In this document: one piece after another, positions 22,814 to 35,217 of the stretch
How the letters are laid out: the number at the start of each line of letters is the position of its first letter
Position numbering within the stretch: position 1 is the first letter of the stretch
Assembly (NCBI GenBank): GCA_019916065.1
Contig: CM034238.1
Coordinates: 30,429,246 to 30,493,245 of the forward strand
Reading direction: 5' to 3'
DNA length: 64,000 nucleotides
From: Vitellaria paradoxa
Lineage: Eukaryota > Streptophyta > Magnoliopsida > Ericales > Sapotaceae
Program-made: the position numbers and the translations under genes
Notes under the pieces: model-generated
What the model was told of the DNA's origin: nothing
What the model saw: the letters and a program-made list of their open reading frames with translations, nothing else
Databases searched by the model: none

Positions 22814-25800
22814 AACTCCACCTATGTTTTTTTTCATGGCTGGTCCCAAGCCCGGATAAAGGAGGAGGGTTGTGTTAGGTAGTCAATAGCCAGCATAAAA
22901 CTTTATCGAATTTTTTTATGGATTTTTTGACACCTAATGACATTGCGTGGGGCCATTCCCTACTTAGCGACGCGCTGTATGGTCCGAGTACAGTGTTAAA
23001 TAAGCAAGGACCGCTGCATCAGCGCCCGGGTGCGGTGTTAAATAGGCAAGGATCCTCACACTTTTCTGGACGAGTGGGGGGGCAAGGAAGCTAGTCCAAA
23101 ATAGAAGGCTGAGATTAGGTACTTGGAATATTGGGAGCTTAACTGGGAAACTTATGGAAATGGTGGATACAATGGCAAGGAGAAGAATCGCAATTGCTTG
23201 TTTGCTAGAGACGAAGTAGGTGGGACAGAAAGCTAAAGAGATTGAGAGGACTGGGTATAAGTTATGGTATACGGGACTTAATAGATCGAGAAATGGGGTC
23301 GGCATAGTAGTAAGCAAGGACCAAAAGGAAGATATAGTCAATGTGAAACGCTGTGGAGATAGGATTATTGCAATTAAGTTAGTGTTAGGAGAAGAGATAG
23401 TAAACGTAATTAGTGCTTATGCCCCCCAGGTGGGCTTAGGAGATGTACATAAGGAGAAGTTTTGGGAAGACTTGGAAGGAATGCTATTAGAGATACCTCA
23501 AGGAGAGATGGTCTTTATAGGAGGAGATTTGAATGGTCATATAGGACGCGACATAGATGGATACATAGGAGTACACGGGGGATATGGTTACGATGATAGA
23601 AATGAAGAAGGGAAGGATATTTTGGAGTTTGCAGTGGCTTATGATCTCATGGTGACGAACACCTTTTTTAGGAAGAGAGAGGAACATTTGGTGACTTATA
23701 AGAGTAGCTCCTCAAAGACACAGATTGACTTCTTCTTAACTAGGAAAAGAGACCGTGTAGCTTGTAAAGATTGTAAAGTTATACCAGGGGAGAGCTTGAC
23801 TACCCAACATAGGTTGTTGGTCATAGATGTGCAGCTTCAAAGGTGGGCTAGAAAAAAGAAGTCGCATAGATGCTCAAAGACTAAATGGTGGAACTTAAAA
23901 AGTGATAAGCAAGCAGCATTCAGGAAAAGACTACTAGAGGAAAACATTTGGACGGTAAATGAGAGTGCAAATATTATGTGGGATAAGGTAGCAAAGTGTA
24001 TTAGGAGGGTAGGGAAAGAAGTCTTAGGAGAATCCAAAGGGAGTGCTCCGGCATATAAAGAGGCATGGTGGTGGAACGAGGCCGTCCAAGACAAGATAAG
24101 AGTTAAAAGAGAGTGTTTTAAATCTTGGCAAAACGACCGAAATGAAGCGAACTTGGAGAGGTATAGAGAAGCTAGAAGAGAAACCAAAAAGGCAGTTAGT
24201 GAGGCTAAGGCAACGACATTTGAGGCTTTATATAGGCAACTTGACACTAAGAAGGGCGAAAGAGAGATATTCAAGCTTGCTAAATCTAGAGATAGACGGA
24301 CCAAGGATTTAAACCAAGTTAAATGCATTAAGGATGAGGATGAAAAGGTATTAGTAAAGGAAGAGGAGATAAAGGAGCATTGGAAGAGCTACTTCTACAA
24401 GTTATTTAACGAAAGTAGTAGTAGTGACATACATTTGGGGCAGTTTACCACTTTTAGGAAAGAATTAAATTTTATGTTCTATAGGAGAATCAGTAGGGAA
24501 GAAGTAAAAGAAGTATTAAAAATGATGAAGAATGGGAAAGCGGTTGGGCCAGATGGTATCCCTATTGAGGTTTGGAGTTGCTTAAGAGAGGATGGCATAA
24601 GTTGATTGACAAAACTTTTTAATGTAGTGCTAAAGAGCAAGAAGATGCCTGATGCATGGAGGAAAAGTATCCTTATACCCATATACAAAAACAAAGGAGA
24701 TATTCAGAACTATGCGAACTACCGCGAGATTAAATTGATGAGCCATACGATGAAATTATGGGAGAGAGTTATAAAGAGAAGACTAAGAAGGACAACAAAT
24801 GTTTCAGAGAACCAATTTGGTTTCATGCCTGGAAGATCAACTATGGAGGCTATCTTTCTCTTGAGGAGGTTAATGGAACAGTATAGAGAAGGTCAAAAAG
24901 ATTTACATATGGTGTTCATCGATTTAGAGAAGGCATATGATCGGGTTCCTAGGGAGATTCTATGAAAAGTATTGGAAAAGAAAGGAGCGTGTGTCGCATA
25001 TATTGAGCCGATAAAGGACATGTATGATAGAGCCATGACATCTATACGGATGACTGGTGGAGAGACTAATGAGTTCTCTATCACGATTGGTTTACATCAA
25101 GGTTCAGCGTTAAGCCCGTACTTGTTTGCTTTAGTTATGGATGAGATTACAAGACATATTCAGGATGAGGTGCCGTGGTGTATGCTATTTGCAGATGATA
25201 TTGTTTTAGTAGATGAGATGAGAGAATGAGTGAATGCTAAGCTAGAATTGTGGTGGGATACGTTAGAGACAAAAGGGTTTAGGGTAAGCCGATGCAAGAC
25301 AGAATATATGGAATGTAAGTTTAGTCAAAATAGAATAACGGGTAGTATAGAAGTAAGTTTAGGCACACAAAAGATTGTAGAGAAAGATAAATTTAAGTAC
25401 CTTGGATCTATGGTGCAACAAGGTGGAGGGATTGATACTGATGTAAGTCACAGGATTCAAGCTGGGTGGACCAAATAGAGGAGTGCTTCGGGGGTTTTGT
25501 GCTACCGAAAAATCCCCCTCAAGGTGAAAGGAAAGTATTATAAGGTAGCGGTTAGACCAGCGCTGCTATATGGATCAGAGTGTTGGGTAGTAAAGCATAA
25601 TCATAGTCAGAAGATGGCAGTTGCGGAGATGAGAATGCTAAGGTGGATGTGCGGGATTACAAGGAAAGATAGGATTAGGAACGAGGAGATTAGGGGCAAA
25701 GTAGGAATAGCACCGATTGAAGATAAAATGAGAGAAAACCGATTAAGATGGTTTGGCCATGTTAGAAGGCGTCCAGCAGAGGCACCTGTTAGAAGGTGTG

Positions 25801-25994
25801 AAAGTATGGAGATTGCCAGGAGTAGGAGAGGTAGATGAAGACCCAAGAGAAGCTGGAAAGAAACCATTAAACATGACCTGACCTACCTAGATTTATCAGA
25901 GGACATGCCCCTAAACAGATCTAATTGGCGTCGACAAATCCATATAGCCGACCCCACCTAATGGGAAAAGGCTTGGTTTGGTTTGGTTTGGTTT
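22814..25994 (+). mobile_element. RTE-clade LINE, full length, with 17-bp target duplication and (GGTTT)n tail
   Basis: GGTCATTTTCTGTTAAA at 22797-22813 recurs at 25995-26011, one copy on each side, and the left LTR of the host chromovirus shows the uninterrupted site (near 15458). The 5' untranslated part contains the GGCTGGTCCCAAGCCCGGAT block. The 3' end has GCCGACCCCACCTAATGGG followed by a GGTTT repeat instead of poly(A). A short-repeat tail, a single ORF with apurinic-type endonuclease plus RT, and no RNase H are RTE features. The length of 3.2 kb is right for a complete RTE. Confidence 0.9.
23103..25961 (+). pseudogene. RTE LINE ORF: endonuclease plus reverse transcriptase, six in-frame stops
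   Basis: One continuous frame of about 950 codons. Endonuclease: TWNIGSLTGK (23121 on), then GGDLNGHIG and a late QHRLLVIDV segment near 23805. RT: GPDGIPIEVW (24550), FGFMPGRST (24818), [13 protein letters not shown] (24913), HQGSALSPYLFALVMDEI (25096), LFADDIVL with intact A-D-D (25189). C-terminus: LRWFGHVRRRP, then the natural stop at 25959-25961. Stops inside the frame: TAG 23217, TGA 24603, TGA 24963, TGA 25227, TAG 25476, TGA 25836. There is no frameshift. Each stop could come from a single base change. Inactive as it stands. Confidence 0.9.
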
Positions 25995-26589
25995 GGTCAT
26001 TTTCTGTTAAAGAAAACAATACAAAAATTATAAATAATATACCAATTCCTTACCTCGTTCTTTGTTGGAAAATTTGAAAATTCACCGTATGTCCAAACTA
26101 GACTTTTTTTTCTTTAATCTAATAGCGCAAGTGCATGTAAAATGGGTTTGATTAGAAAACTAGAAAAATAATTTGAGTTCTGGTACTAACTTCTCCCTCT
26201 TTCTTTCTCTTTCTTTTTTTTTCCCCTGGTTCTGATTGGCCAATGCACTACACCCATATATATACTTATGCCCCGGGCCATGTGGATGCACCAAATCAAA
26301 ACACTAGCCACGTGTCATGGATATAAAGGCCATTCATCCAAGCTATTAGCTAGTGCCCTTCTTGGCCTTTGGCAATGGAGGAACATGGCTTTGGCTATTT
26401 TGTTTGCTCACCAAGCCTATGTGCAATAGGTTGGCTTGCTCATTACGTGAGACGAAGCCTCGTTTGGCCATGCATCCATATATATATATATATATATATC
26501 CTATTTTAATATATATATATATATATATATTAATTAGAAATTAAAAATTAAAAATCAAAAACTAAGAATTAAAGGTTAGGATTATTATA

Positions 26590-28636
26590 GCTTTCCATTT
26601 GAATTCCCCTTCAATTTTTCTTTAATTTTCCACTGTAAACACACAATTTTTAATGTATAGCAATGAATTTCATTTTGAGCAATGAGTGAGTAGTCTTTTT
26701 CTTGGTTTCAAATCAAGGAGGGTGATTGATTAATACGGCCCTTCAAGGTATTTTGGCTTAATATTAGATTTTCTTATTTTCTTGTTGAATGGATGATTGA
26801 TTATAGTTTAGTTTCATTAAAAATCACTAAGTGATTTTATAAGATTGGACATTAGTATGTATGAATCATAATAGATTTTATGATCGTTGCTTAACTTAGA
26901 TTTCTCATGCACAATATTATAGGTTTTGCATGAGGATTACTAGACTTAGAACTCTCGTGCACTCTATATGAGTTAAGTACACTATGTGTTTGATTTTATG
27001 ACTTGCTTATATTAAATTAAATTTCGATAACTAAGCTTGATCAATCTTTGTTTTAAATGAACTTGTAATGCTAAATTCTCCTATCCACTATACAAATAAA
27101 TACACACACACATATATATACAGAGGGAATCTATGTTTGCTTAGAAGAGAGCTGTGCCACCACAAAGCCTTTGTCGATCGAAACTCAACCATAATCCTAA
27201 TAAAAAACCACGGTCACGAATAGAACTACTAACGAAGGCGGGCCAAATCCTAAAAAATCTCTCTCGTCTTCTTCTTTTTGTAATTCTTCCTATTTTTTCT
27301 TTATACAACATTGAACCAAATGTTAAGTAATTAATCCTCACCAATGCCATTCTTAACTCTAAGTTCATCGAGACCATCCTCATAAAGTAATCAAATTCAT
27401 GGATTGAGAATGAGTTTATTTATAACCCTAATGAGTTCAAAATCCCATTCCTCTCCAATCAAATCAATCTCAAAAACCTTTGGAAATAAGACAATACACT
27501 GCTTCAATGGAACCTTAACCCTAAATATTACCCTGTCTTCTCCATAAAGACGGTAGCCTTCTACTTCTCCTCCAAGAGCTCAGCCACCGAACCCAAAAAT
27601 GAAGCTTCCACCAAGGTTGCGAAGTCACTAATTGTCTCAAAAGCTTAGACTGTTAGGAAATGAGCCCAACAATATATGTCAAGCTTTTTTATTACTCCCC
27701 ATCGTGTGCAATCTCAGTTTGCACATGGAGCAAAGACAAGCAAATCAAATTAAAAAAGGTACACCAACACAAGTGTTTGTCCTAAAATATCAACCTAAAA
27801 AGATTTGGTCAGGATTCCAAATCAGTAGATAAGATTTCCTTTTGTTGGCTAGAAGAAATTTGGATGATATTTGATTTAGCCTTATCTTAGACATAAAATA
27901 TTTGACTAAAATCTCTCTGATTTTGTAAATATATTCGGGCTATTTAGCTGATATCTTTGGCACCTAAATTTAGATATTAATGAAGGCTATCACCAACCAC
28001 CAGAGAAGTTACAACCACCTATATAACCGCCCACTCAAGTTACAGACAAGTTTTACTAAATGGAAGTTAACAACGGTTACAAATGGGCAGTTACTTTCCT
28101 ACTCTAAGTGTAAATTTAGAAGCAGCAGCCAAAGAATGGGTCCCTCAACCATCAGCCCTCATTGGATTTTCTTTTCAGTATTTATCTTATCTATGTCAAT
28201 ATGAGTAGGTTAAGTTAGATTTCCCAGTGGGAGTAGATTAACATAGATTTCCTAAACCCCTTTAACTATTAAAGATTTATATTAAAAGACTTGCTTTATG
28301 TTTTTTGGTATTTACATTTCATTTTAATAAAAACTCTTTTTGAGCAATGAATTCCATTTATTATATTTGTGCTTGTATATAGTATTCACAAAGAGTATTT
28401 GATCTAGTGTGTAAAGTATGGCTTATACACAAAAGATTAGATCATCGATTCTTTTGGAATATGAGTTTATTATTTACAGTTTTAGATGGAACTAAACACA
28501 CAATTAGTAAAATTGTAACACAATAGGTCTGTTTTGACTACGTGGAATGGTTTTGTTCCAACTGTTTATGCTAGTACACTTTATGTGTATTGAACTGGAC
28601 CTAGTTAAGGTAATTATTCTATATAGACTTTATAAA
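26590..28636. other. Unassigned, transposon-like region without a supportable gene
   Basis: AT-rich. The phrase 'gcaatgaatt(t/c)catt' occurs at 26661 and again near 28346, suggesting related LTR leader sequence. A plus-strand frame near 27420-27640 (LLQWNLNPKYYPVFSIKTVAFYF) faintly resembles the zf-RVT end of an L1 ORF2. No intact ORF. Confidence 0.4.
27650..28395 (+). repeat. Possible decayed LTR (copia type)
   Basis: Begins TGTTAGGAAATGAGCCC, a usual copia-like LTR start, contains CTATATAA near 28018, an AATAAAA near 28325 and a 'tttttgagcaatgaattccatt' leader-like phrase, and could end at about 28395 (TTCACA). No partner LTR, primer site or target duplication was found, so this is only a suggestion. 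Confidence 0.3.
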
Positions 28637-28646
28637 ATAATTTATA

Positions 28647-29700
28647 GGATAAAGTATAAAAACCACCTCTATACTTTACTCTTGGTCTCACTTTGGTCCT
28701 ACTAGATTTAATTGTGACAGTCAAATCCCCGTACTTTTTGTTAAGTAGCAATAAAGTCCTTCCGTCTATTGCCTGTTAATTGCAACCATTAAGGTGAGGG
28801 TAAAATCATCATTTCTCTATAAGATTAGGGTTTGAGGGAAATAGAGTAGCCACTGAGGAACTATGAAGCTACAGGTTGGCTTATGGTAGCACCGGCGCTG
28901 ACACCGGAAGCTGAACTAGTTGCCTGAGCAAGGGTCGCTAAAGTTACCAAAACCATTGAAAAAACTAGAGGGATAAGGCCGAAGCTTTGGAAACCAATTC
29001 AAGGGTTTTTTGGGCTAAATCAACTCAAGAATTCGTCAGAATAACGTCAGTAACTTGGAGATTATTTCGTAATGTCGATTGAACAAAAAATGAAGATCAT
29101 CTCTTCAACCTTTGAAATCAACAAAATGAGAGGGAATTTCATCTTGATTCAAAAGGCATGAACTAATTCAAGAGGAACCCTAGTTTCTTTACCTGCAGCG
29201 TGAATGGAATTAGGGCTCGCTTGAGTTGCAATTGGAGAAGGAGAATAGGGAGCCAAGCCAATATTCACATAAGAGGATGCTAGACTCACTATGGGATAAT
29301 CAAAAATAGCCAAAAAATGGACGAAAGTTGCATCCACATCATCTAGAAGACATGAGGGTTCTTTAGTAGCCATGTGGCTGCTAGGTTGCTGGAAAACCAA
29401 GTCCAACTACCTAAAATTGAAGGAGAGAGGCCGGCAAGCATAGGGTCGTCATCAAAAAGGGCTAGACAATGCCAGAAAAGTAGCTAAAAAATGAAGAATA
29501 CTGAAAAAAAAGTTAGAGAGAATTTTTAGAGAGATAATGGATTTACCCACGTGCCTAACGGTTGCAATTAACGAGGTAGCAGATGAAAGAACTACATTAC
29601 TGCTTGACCAAAAGTGCATGAATTTGACTGCGCAGTTGAAACTAGTGGGACCAAAGTAAGACCGAGGGTGAAGTGTTTGAGTGATTTTTGTACTTTACTC
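28647..29700. mobile_element. Mutator-like element (MULE) with long terminal inverted repeats
   Basis: Inverted repeats of about 175 bp: left 28647-28823, right 29524-29700, roughly 70% alike by eye. The ends are GGATAAAGTATAAAAACC and, reversed, GAGTAAAGTACAAAAATC. The shared inner block ACTTTGGTCC(T/C)ACTAG is clear on both sides. A perfect 10-bp repeat ATAATTTATA flanks it (28637-28646 and 29701-29710), which fits the 9-11-bp target duplications of MULEs. The 700-bp interior has no transposase, so it is non-autonomous. It may carry host gene sequence. Confidence 0.85.
29193..29373 (-). pseudogene. Candidate captured first exon inside the MULE
   Basis: On the minus strand a start codon at 29373 opens MATKEPSCLLDDVDATFVHF and stays open to IHAAG, where CTGCAG is followed by GTAAAGAAA, a good plant splice donor (GT at 29192-29191). 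An in-frame ATG also lies upstream at 29406. The open frame without stops, better base balance than the flanks and a donor at its end fit a gene fragment taken up by a Pack-MULE. I do not recognise the protein. A chance ORF of this size is also possible. Confidence 0.4.
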
Positions 29701-29718
29701 ATAATTTATACCTCATAC

Positions 29719-32700
29719 TTTTTTTTTGGTAAGTAAATAAATTTGGATTATATAGGGAAAGAATTTACATCATCTTAAGGGCATACCCCCGTATATATAT
29801 TAATTACAAAATGGGATTCCCCACAATGTACATAAACTAGCATTCTCAAAAGTGTTCTTAATAACAGGAAATTGAGAAGCTTTTAATCTAACTACATGCT
29901 TTATGCTATTGACAACACTTTCTATAGGGGATGAAAGCCTTTGAATGATCTTGCATTTTGTTCCTGCCAAATATGATAAACTAATGCCACCCATACAATT
30001 CTACTTATGACATTGTTGAAGCCTTTTCCACTAAATTTTCCGGCTGCCCATTTGAATTCTTCTAGCCATGGCTGGTTAGCTTTTGTGATTTGGCACATTT
30101 GTAAAACTTTCCCCCATAACTCGGTGGAATGGTGGCAAAAGAAGAATAAATGCTCCAAGTCTTCAGGATGATTTCCATATAGGACATAATTGATGTCAAC
30201 ATTCAGTCCCTATTTAAGGAGTTTGTCCTTTGTAGCCAATCTTCCTTTGATAGCAAGCCATAGAATGAAACTATGTGTTGGGATATGATGAGAAGACCAA
30301 AGTAGATTATGCCATATTACCTTAGGTTGCCGGGTTCTAATAGTATTCCATGTTACAGCAACATTATAAGTCCCATTTTTTTATGCTAGTCATATAAATT
30401 GATCTTGAAGATGAGATTGAGGTGAGTACTCAGCTGGGAATTGAAGAATAACCGCATGGAGCTCCCAAGTGGATGGATATGGCCATTTCCATTGCCCATT
30501 GTGGATGATACTTAAGACTCTTGCTTCCTTTGATATCCCAGAATCATAAGCAATTCTTAGTGTATACTTTGGAATTAGCGGTCCTTAGGGATGCTAGTTG
30601 GAGAACCAAAGAGAGATGGATTCACCATTGCCAACTCTGTATTTAGAAATATGAATCACCTCCTCTCTAAGCTTAAGCAACTTTTGCCATCCAAGAGCAA
30701 TCTATTGGGACCTTAACTTCCCAAAAGCATTTTCCTTTAAGTATATTAGAATAACACCATTGCACCCATAAAAATGAAGACTTAGAACATAAAGCCAGAG
30801 ATGTCTCATCATGGCAGCTCTATTCCGCTCATGAATTTTGCGGAGTCCAAGGCACCCTCCATTTTTGGAAGGTAAACTTTATCCTAAGCTACTTTGCTAC
30901 GTCTCTTTTTGAGTTCAGCACCAGACCATAAATAACCACTCAAAATTTGCTCAATAGCATTGCTTACCCTTTTGGAAAGAATGAAGTGCATACTCCAGTA
31001 AACTTGGATGCTAAATAAGACTGCATTGATAAGGACTAACCTACCAGCATAAGAGAGGAATTTTGATGACTAGCTTTGGATACTCTTTGTAATCTTGTCA
31101 ATGAGGCCCTTACAATGCTCATACTTTAGCTTGGTGGATATAAGGGGAACTCCTAAATATTTAATTAGAAGTTCACCTAGCTGGAATCCAAGAATTGATC
31201 AAAGATGTTGCTTCTGCTGCTTGCTTATACCTGTGATATAAATACTGCTCTTATGCCCATTAGGTTGGAGGCCAGAAAATTTATGGAACTCTAGTAGTGC
31301 GTTACGGATGACTTCAAAGGTAGCATCATTGGGTGTACATAGAATGAAAAGATCATTAGCAAAATGTATGTGAGTAATGAGTGGCTCAGTACACCTGGGA
31401 TGATAAGTAAAGCCACCTTCCTTAGCAACCTTGTTAAAGAGCCTAGAGAAAAATTCCATAGCAAGTAGGAAAAGATAGGGGGAAAGAGGATCGCCTTGCC
31501 TGAGACCTCTAGCTCCAAGGAAAAAACCTTCAAGAGCCCTATTTATGGAGATAGAGAAGTGTGGATACAAGCTTTAATCCAATCCCTAAACTGAGTTGGA
31601 AGATTGAGAGCTTGAAGAATATCATACAATAGATCCCACGATACTGAATCAAAGGCCTTCATAAGATCAATCTTTAACGCACTTTGAGGTGACAAATTTG
31701 ACCTATGATAGTTTCTTACTAGTTCTTGCATAAGAAGAATTTGATCTAAAATGGATCTCCTCGTGACAAAGGTAGCTTGAGAAAGGCTAATAACAAATGG
31801 CATGATGCCCTTTAGCCTATTATCAATAATATTGGAAATGCACTTGTAAGTCATAGAGCAACATGAGATGCATCTGAAGTCAGTGACTAAGCTCGGATTA
31901 GGAACTTTTGGAACCAATGCTATGATGGTAGAGTTGACTTCCTTCAATAGCTTGCTTGATTGGAAGAATGACTTGGTAGCAGCTGTGAAATCATACCTTA
32001 CCACATGCCATGAGGTCTTGAAAAAATGAGAAGTGAAGCCATCTGGACCAAGAGCCTTATGACCATGTAAGGAGAACAAAGTGCTTTTGATTTCCTCATC
32101 TATAACTAGAAAAGCAAGTACTTCACTTGGAATGTCTACTTGCATGATTTCTTTAACATATGTACGAGCTTCAACTGGATAATTAAAAAGAGAACCAAGA
32201 ATTTCTTGTAGTGCTCAATGAACATGGATTTCACTACCTCATAGTCTTCATGCCTAACACCTTGGGAATCCATAATTGAGAGGATTTTGTTCCTAGCACA
32301 ATGAGCTTTAACTTTTTTGTAGAAGTATGAAGTGTTCATATCACCCAGTCTAATTATGTTAACCCTTGCTTTTTGTTTATAGAAGGCCTCTTTAGCAAGA
32401 ACTATTTGTGAGTACTCTTCAAGTGCAATTGCCTCCTTATCAATGAGCTCTAGGCTTTGGTTGGACTACAACTCCTTTTGAAGCATGGCTAATTCCTTTT
32501 TAGCAGCTAAAACTTTATTAGGTAGGCAACCATAGTATTTAGAATTAAAGGCTTTAAGGGCTAGCTTAAGTATCTTGAGCTTGGAACAAAGCTTGAACAT
32601 TGGAGAACCATAAACCGGCTGGGACCATGTTTCTGCAACAATACCTGGGAACTCTTTATGTTTGGTCCAAAAGTTAAAAATTTTGAATGGTTTCCTCCCT

Positions 32701-32828
32701 GTCTTGATGCTAGGTTGGATGATGATTGAAACTGGGCTATGATCCAAGATGCTTCGGGGGGGAAGAAGGCCTCAGAATATAGGAAAGAGCTTAGCCATTT
32801 ATCATTAATTAGGATACAATCGGGCATG
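29719..32828 (-). mobile_element. L1-type LINE ORF2 copy, 5' truncated
   Basis: Minus strand, 3' end at the T run 29719-29727, preceded on the element strand by TTACC. Read right to left: end of the endonuclease at 32827 (LINDKWLSS, AFFPPEAS, then DHSPVSI in another frame). RT at 32145-31199: ALGPDGFTSHFFK, LVPKVPNPSLVTDFRCIS, DLMKAFDSVSWDLL, GLRQGDPLSPYLFLLAMEFF, then HIHFANDLFIL. About 31195-30240: thumb and connecting region, broken. zf-RVT region and DLEHLFFFCHHSTELW near 30140; WQEQNARSFKG near 29950. The RT box reads F-A-N-D in place of a D-D pair. Many stops. The start of the endonuclease and all of ORF1 are absent; the border with the LTR is not precise. Confidence 0.8.
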
Positions 32829-32829
32829 A

Positions 32830-35217
32830 TAATATGTTATTTAAGGAATAGCCAATAAAGAAGACTTAGGGTTGTGAATTTTGGAAGAAATGGGTAAAAT
32901 AGCTTAAAAGTCAACATTTTGACTAGGGGGTATGCAGAAGGGCGCCCAAGGTAGGGGGCGGGCGCCCCACGTGTGCAATAAGTCAACGATATGGTGTTGC
33001 TCTGGTTTGTTCAACTGAGGGGTTAACCTAATGTCAGATTTGTAGGATAGGGGAAGATGATAGGCTCCTGTAGAATGCTTGGAGATTAAGCCAAGCTTGT
33101 ATATATGTATATATGAAAGGAGATAGAGAGAATTAGAGGTGTTGGAAGAGAACTAGGAAAGAAGAGTGGAACCAAGGAAATTTGAGCGATTGGTAAGTTG
33201 CTCAAACTCTAACCAAATGAAAATTAATTTCACAAGATTGAAATTGAGTTCTTAAGGAACATTTCCATGTATTTTGTTTGTTGTTTAGATCAAGGGTGAG
33301 AAGATCAATCACGCCAAAGTTGAGAGCCAAAACTGAGAGTTCATCACCTCTTTTAATAGACTTTGTTCAAGCCCGAGGTAGGGATTTATAGCCTCATTTT
33401 TGCATATATGAGATGTATTTGAGCTACCAAACATTTCCATAAAATTTATTTTGGATTTGGAAGCCTTGGTGTTGGATTTGCGTAAGAGATATATAGGTGT
33501 ATATATATATGTATAGGTTGTAACCAAAACTTGTATTGTGATGAAATGAATGGATTAAAACTAATTTTGATTCACTTTCTAGAGTCTTTTAAACCCTGAA
33601 CAACTTAAGGAAACAAGGTTTTAGGTTATACATTTGATTTAGTGGAGTTTGAGACCCAAATACACAAGGTAGAGCACGAACCGAAATACAGCACGAATCG
33701 AAATAGAGCACCATTTTGGGTATCAAGGGGGCACCCGAGGTCCCCATGGGGCACCTAGGGTGCTTTGGCTGAGCCTGGAGGATGAGTGTGGGCGCCCGAG
33801 GTTCCCCAGAAACCTGAAACTTTGATTTTTTTTTTCCAGCTTATATTGCTCTTTCTAGTGAGTATTCCATGTTTAAACATGTTCAATCACTCAAGTAAGA
33901 TTTATAGGTGTAAAGATTGATTATGGAACAAGTTATTAAGTTTCTAAGTAATTCTTAGTTAAGATATATTATTCTTGGTTAAGGTTTTTGTTACAGTGTT
34001 ATAACAAAGTTGTCAATGCAAATTCAATGAAGCTTAAGTTACGATAAATTGAAAATGCTAAATGAAATGAGAATAGGTTATGATAAAATGATAATATAAT
34101 TATTGTGAGCTTCTATTGAGCTTGAATTTATATATTGGTTATTATAATGATATTGTTTGTAACACGATTGAAAGGATGATTACATAGTTGAATGATATAG
34201 TGATGTTAAAATGATCATGTTGATGAGATTGATAAGTATAAAAAAGGAAATGTGAATGGTAATGAGAAACGAGGTTGGTGGGTATATGAAAATAGGAAGG
34301 GTACTAAGATTACCCTAGGGTTGAAAGACCCGAAACCTGCGCAGGGATTGTATTCATGCCAGTAGGTTAGTAGCCTACAACATGACGTGTAAATAAGGCT
34401 AATCGTGGCCTGGCTGTTATAGCCTTTAAGGACGACGTGTAAATAAGGCTAATCGTGGTCTAGCTGTTATAGCCTTTAACGACGATGTGTAAGTAAGGCT
34501 AATCGTGGCCTATAACGATGACATTAATTGTGCCCACCCCGTAACTAAAATGAGATTGGGATACGGATAAGGTTGATTATGTTGAGATGGTTAGGTGGAA
34601 ATAATTGAGTAGGAAAAAGAGATTTAACCTGACGAAGTATGACGCGTGTTTATATAAGGTTTAATTTGATAATATTATAAGGTGTCTAATTAAGAGGATT
34701 TGAGTTTTACTTTGGCTTGATTTTGATTAGATTTGTTGAATTTATAACTGTTAGTTTTATATTATGGCTTTACATATTATATATGCTTTTATGATACTTC
34801 GTGAGCACAAGTGGATGAGTGCTCACGTCCCTACAGATTCTATTACAAGGGCAGATCCTAACAATTAGGTGGGCACTTGGTGGGATTAGAAGTACATTTG
34901 CTGTTGCAGATATTTCATTTCTCATTTGTTTAAGTTTTAAATCTTCATTTAGGTCTGTAATATTAAATTCAAAAGTAGAGATTATTCGATTCGGTTGTAA
35001 AGGCCATCAAGCCTATCCTTACTTATTAAGGTTATGGGATTGTTAAAGCTTTATAGCCTGGCCATAGCCAAGGCTTCATTTATATTATGTTCTATAGCTA
35101 TCTTGTGTAGATGTTGCTCCAGGGGTGTTGTAATGCTCTAATCGGGGAATGGTTATTCTAAGCATGTTATATATGTTTTCACTCACTCCTCGGGTCATGA
35201 AATCTAGGGGTGTGACA
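32830..35217 (+). mobile_element. LTR of the Tekay/Del-like family, plus strand
   Basis: Ends CTCGGGTCATGAAATC...GTGTGACA at 35217, like the chromovirus LTR end at 21468 read in reverse. It aligns with the reverse complement of 1-2739 along most of its length. The start lies at about 32827-32836. No matching 5-bp target duplication was found (GGGCA or TAATA against AGTCC), so it may be truncated or its borders have decayed. There is no internal region on either side, so it is most likely a solo LTR. Contains GC-rich motif clusters at 32940-32974 and 33727-33806. Confidence 0.7.
34384..34527 (+). repeat. 50-bp tandem repeat inside the LTR, about 2.7 copies
   Basis: GA(C/T)GTGTAA(A/G)TAAGGCTAAT starts at 34384, 34434 and 34484, an exact 50-bp period with few substitutions; the third copy is partial. 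The LTRs at 1-2739 (about 650-720) and 22140-22190 have related CG-rich sequence without the clean tandem form. Confidence 0.85.

Larger units (their letters stand above)
15250..26589 (-). mobile_element. Tekay/Del-like chromovirus (Ty3/gypsy), decayed, nested by an RTE LINE
   Basis: Minus-strand element in the order 5' LTR (right, 21468-26589), primer site, gag, protease, RT, RNase H, integrase with decayed chromodomain, polypurine tract, 3' LTR (left, 15250-16043). The two LTRs share the block starting 'tttaagaataaaaagag' (15258 and 22616) through to the ends near 'taggattatta'. The left LTR lacks roughly the first 1.1 kb (in plus coordinates) seen in the right one. Stops and frameshifts occur throughout pol, so it is not autonomous. 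The iMet primer site and chromodomain-type C-terminus place it among chromoviruses, most like Tekay/Del. Confidence 0.8.
21468..26589 (-). repeat. 5' LTR of the chromovirus, split by an RTE LINE
   Basis: Runs from TGTCATGCC (21468) to TTATTATA (26589) in plus coordinates. Without the LINE and one target copy it is about 1.9 kb. The stretch near 22190-22260 shares the 'ctttcaacctaagggta' block with the LTRs at 1-2739 and 32830-35217, and its outer end resembles theirs (CTCGGG...GACA on the element strand). The three therefore belong to one broad LTR family. The LINE occupies 22814-25994. Confidence 0.8.

Noticed and set aside
23837..24328. 163-codon minus-strand ORF
   Set aside because: Shadow of the RTE LINE frame on the other strand.
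29149..29406. Treating the MULE internal ORF as a normal host gene
   Set aside because: It lies wholly inside terminal inverted repeats with a target duplication, so at most it is a captured fragment.
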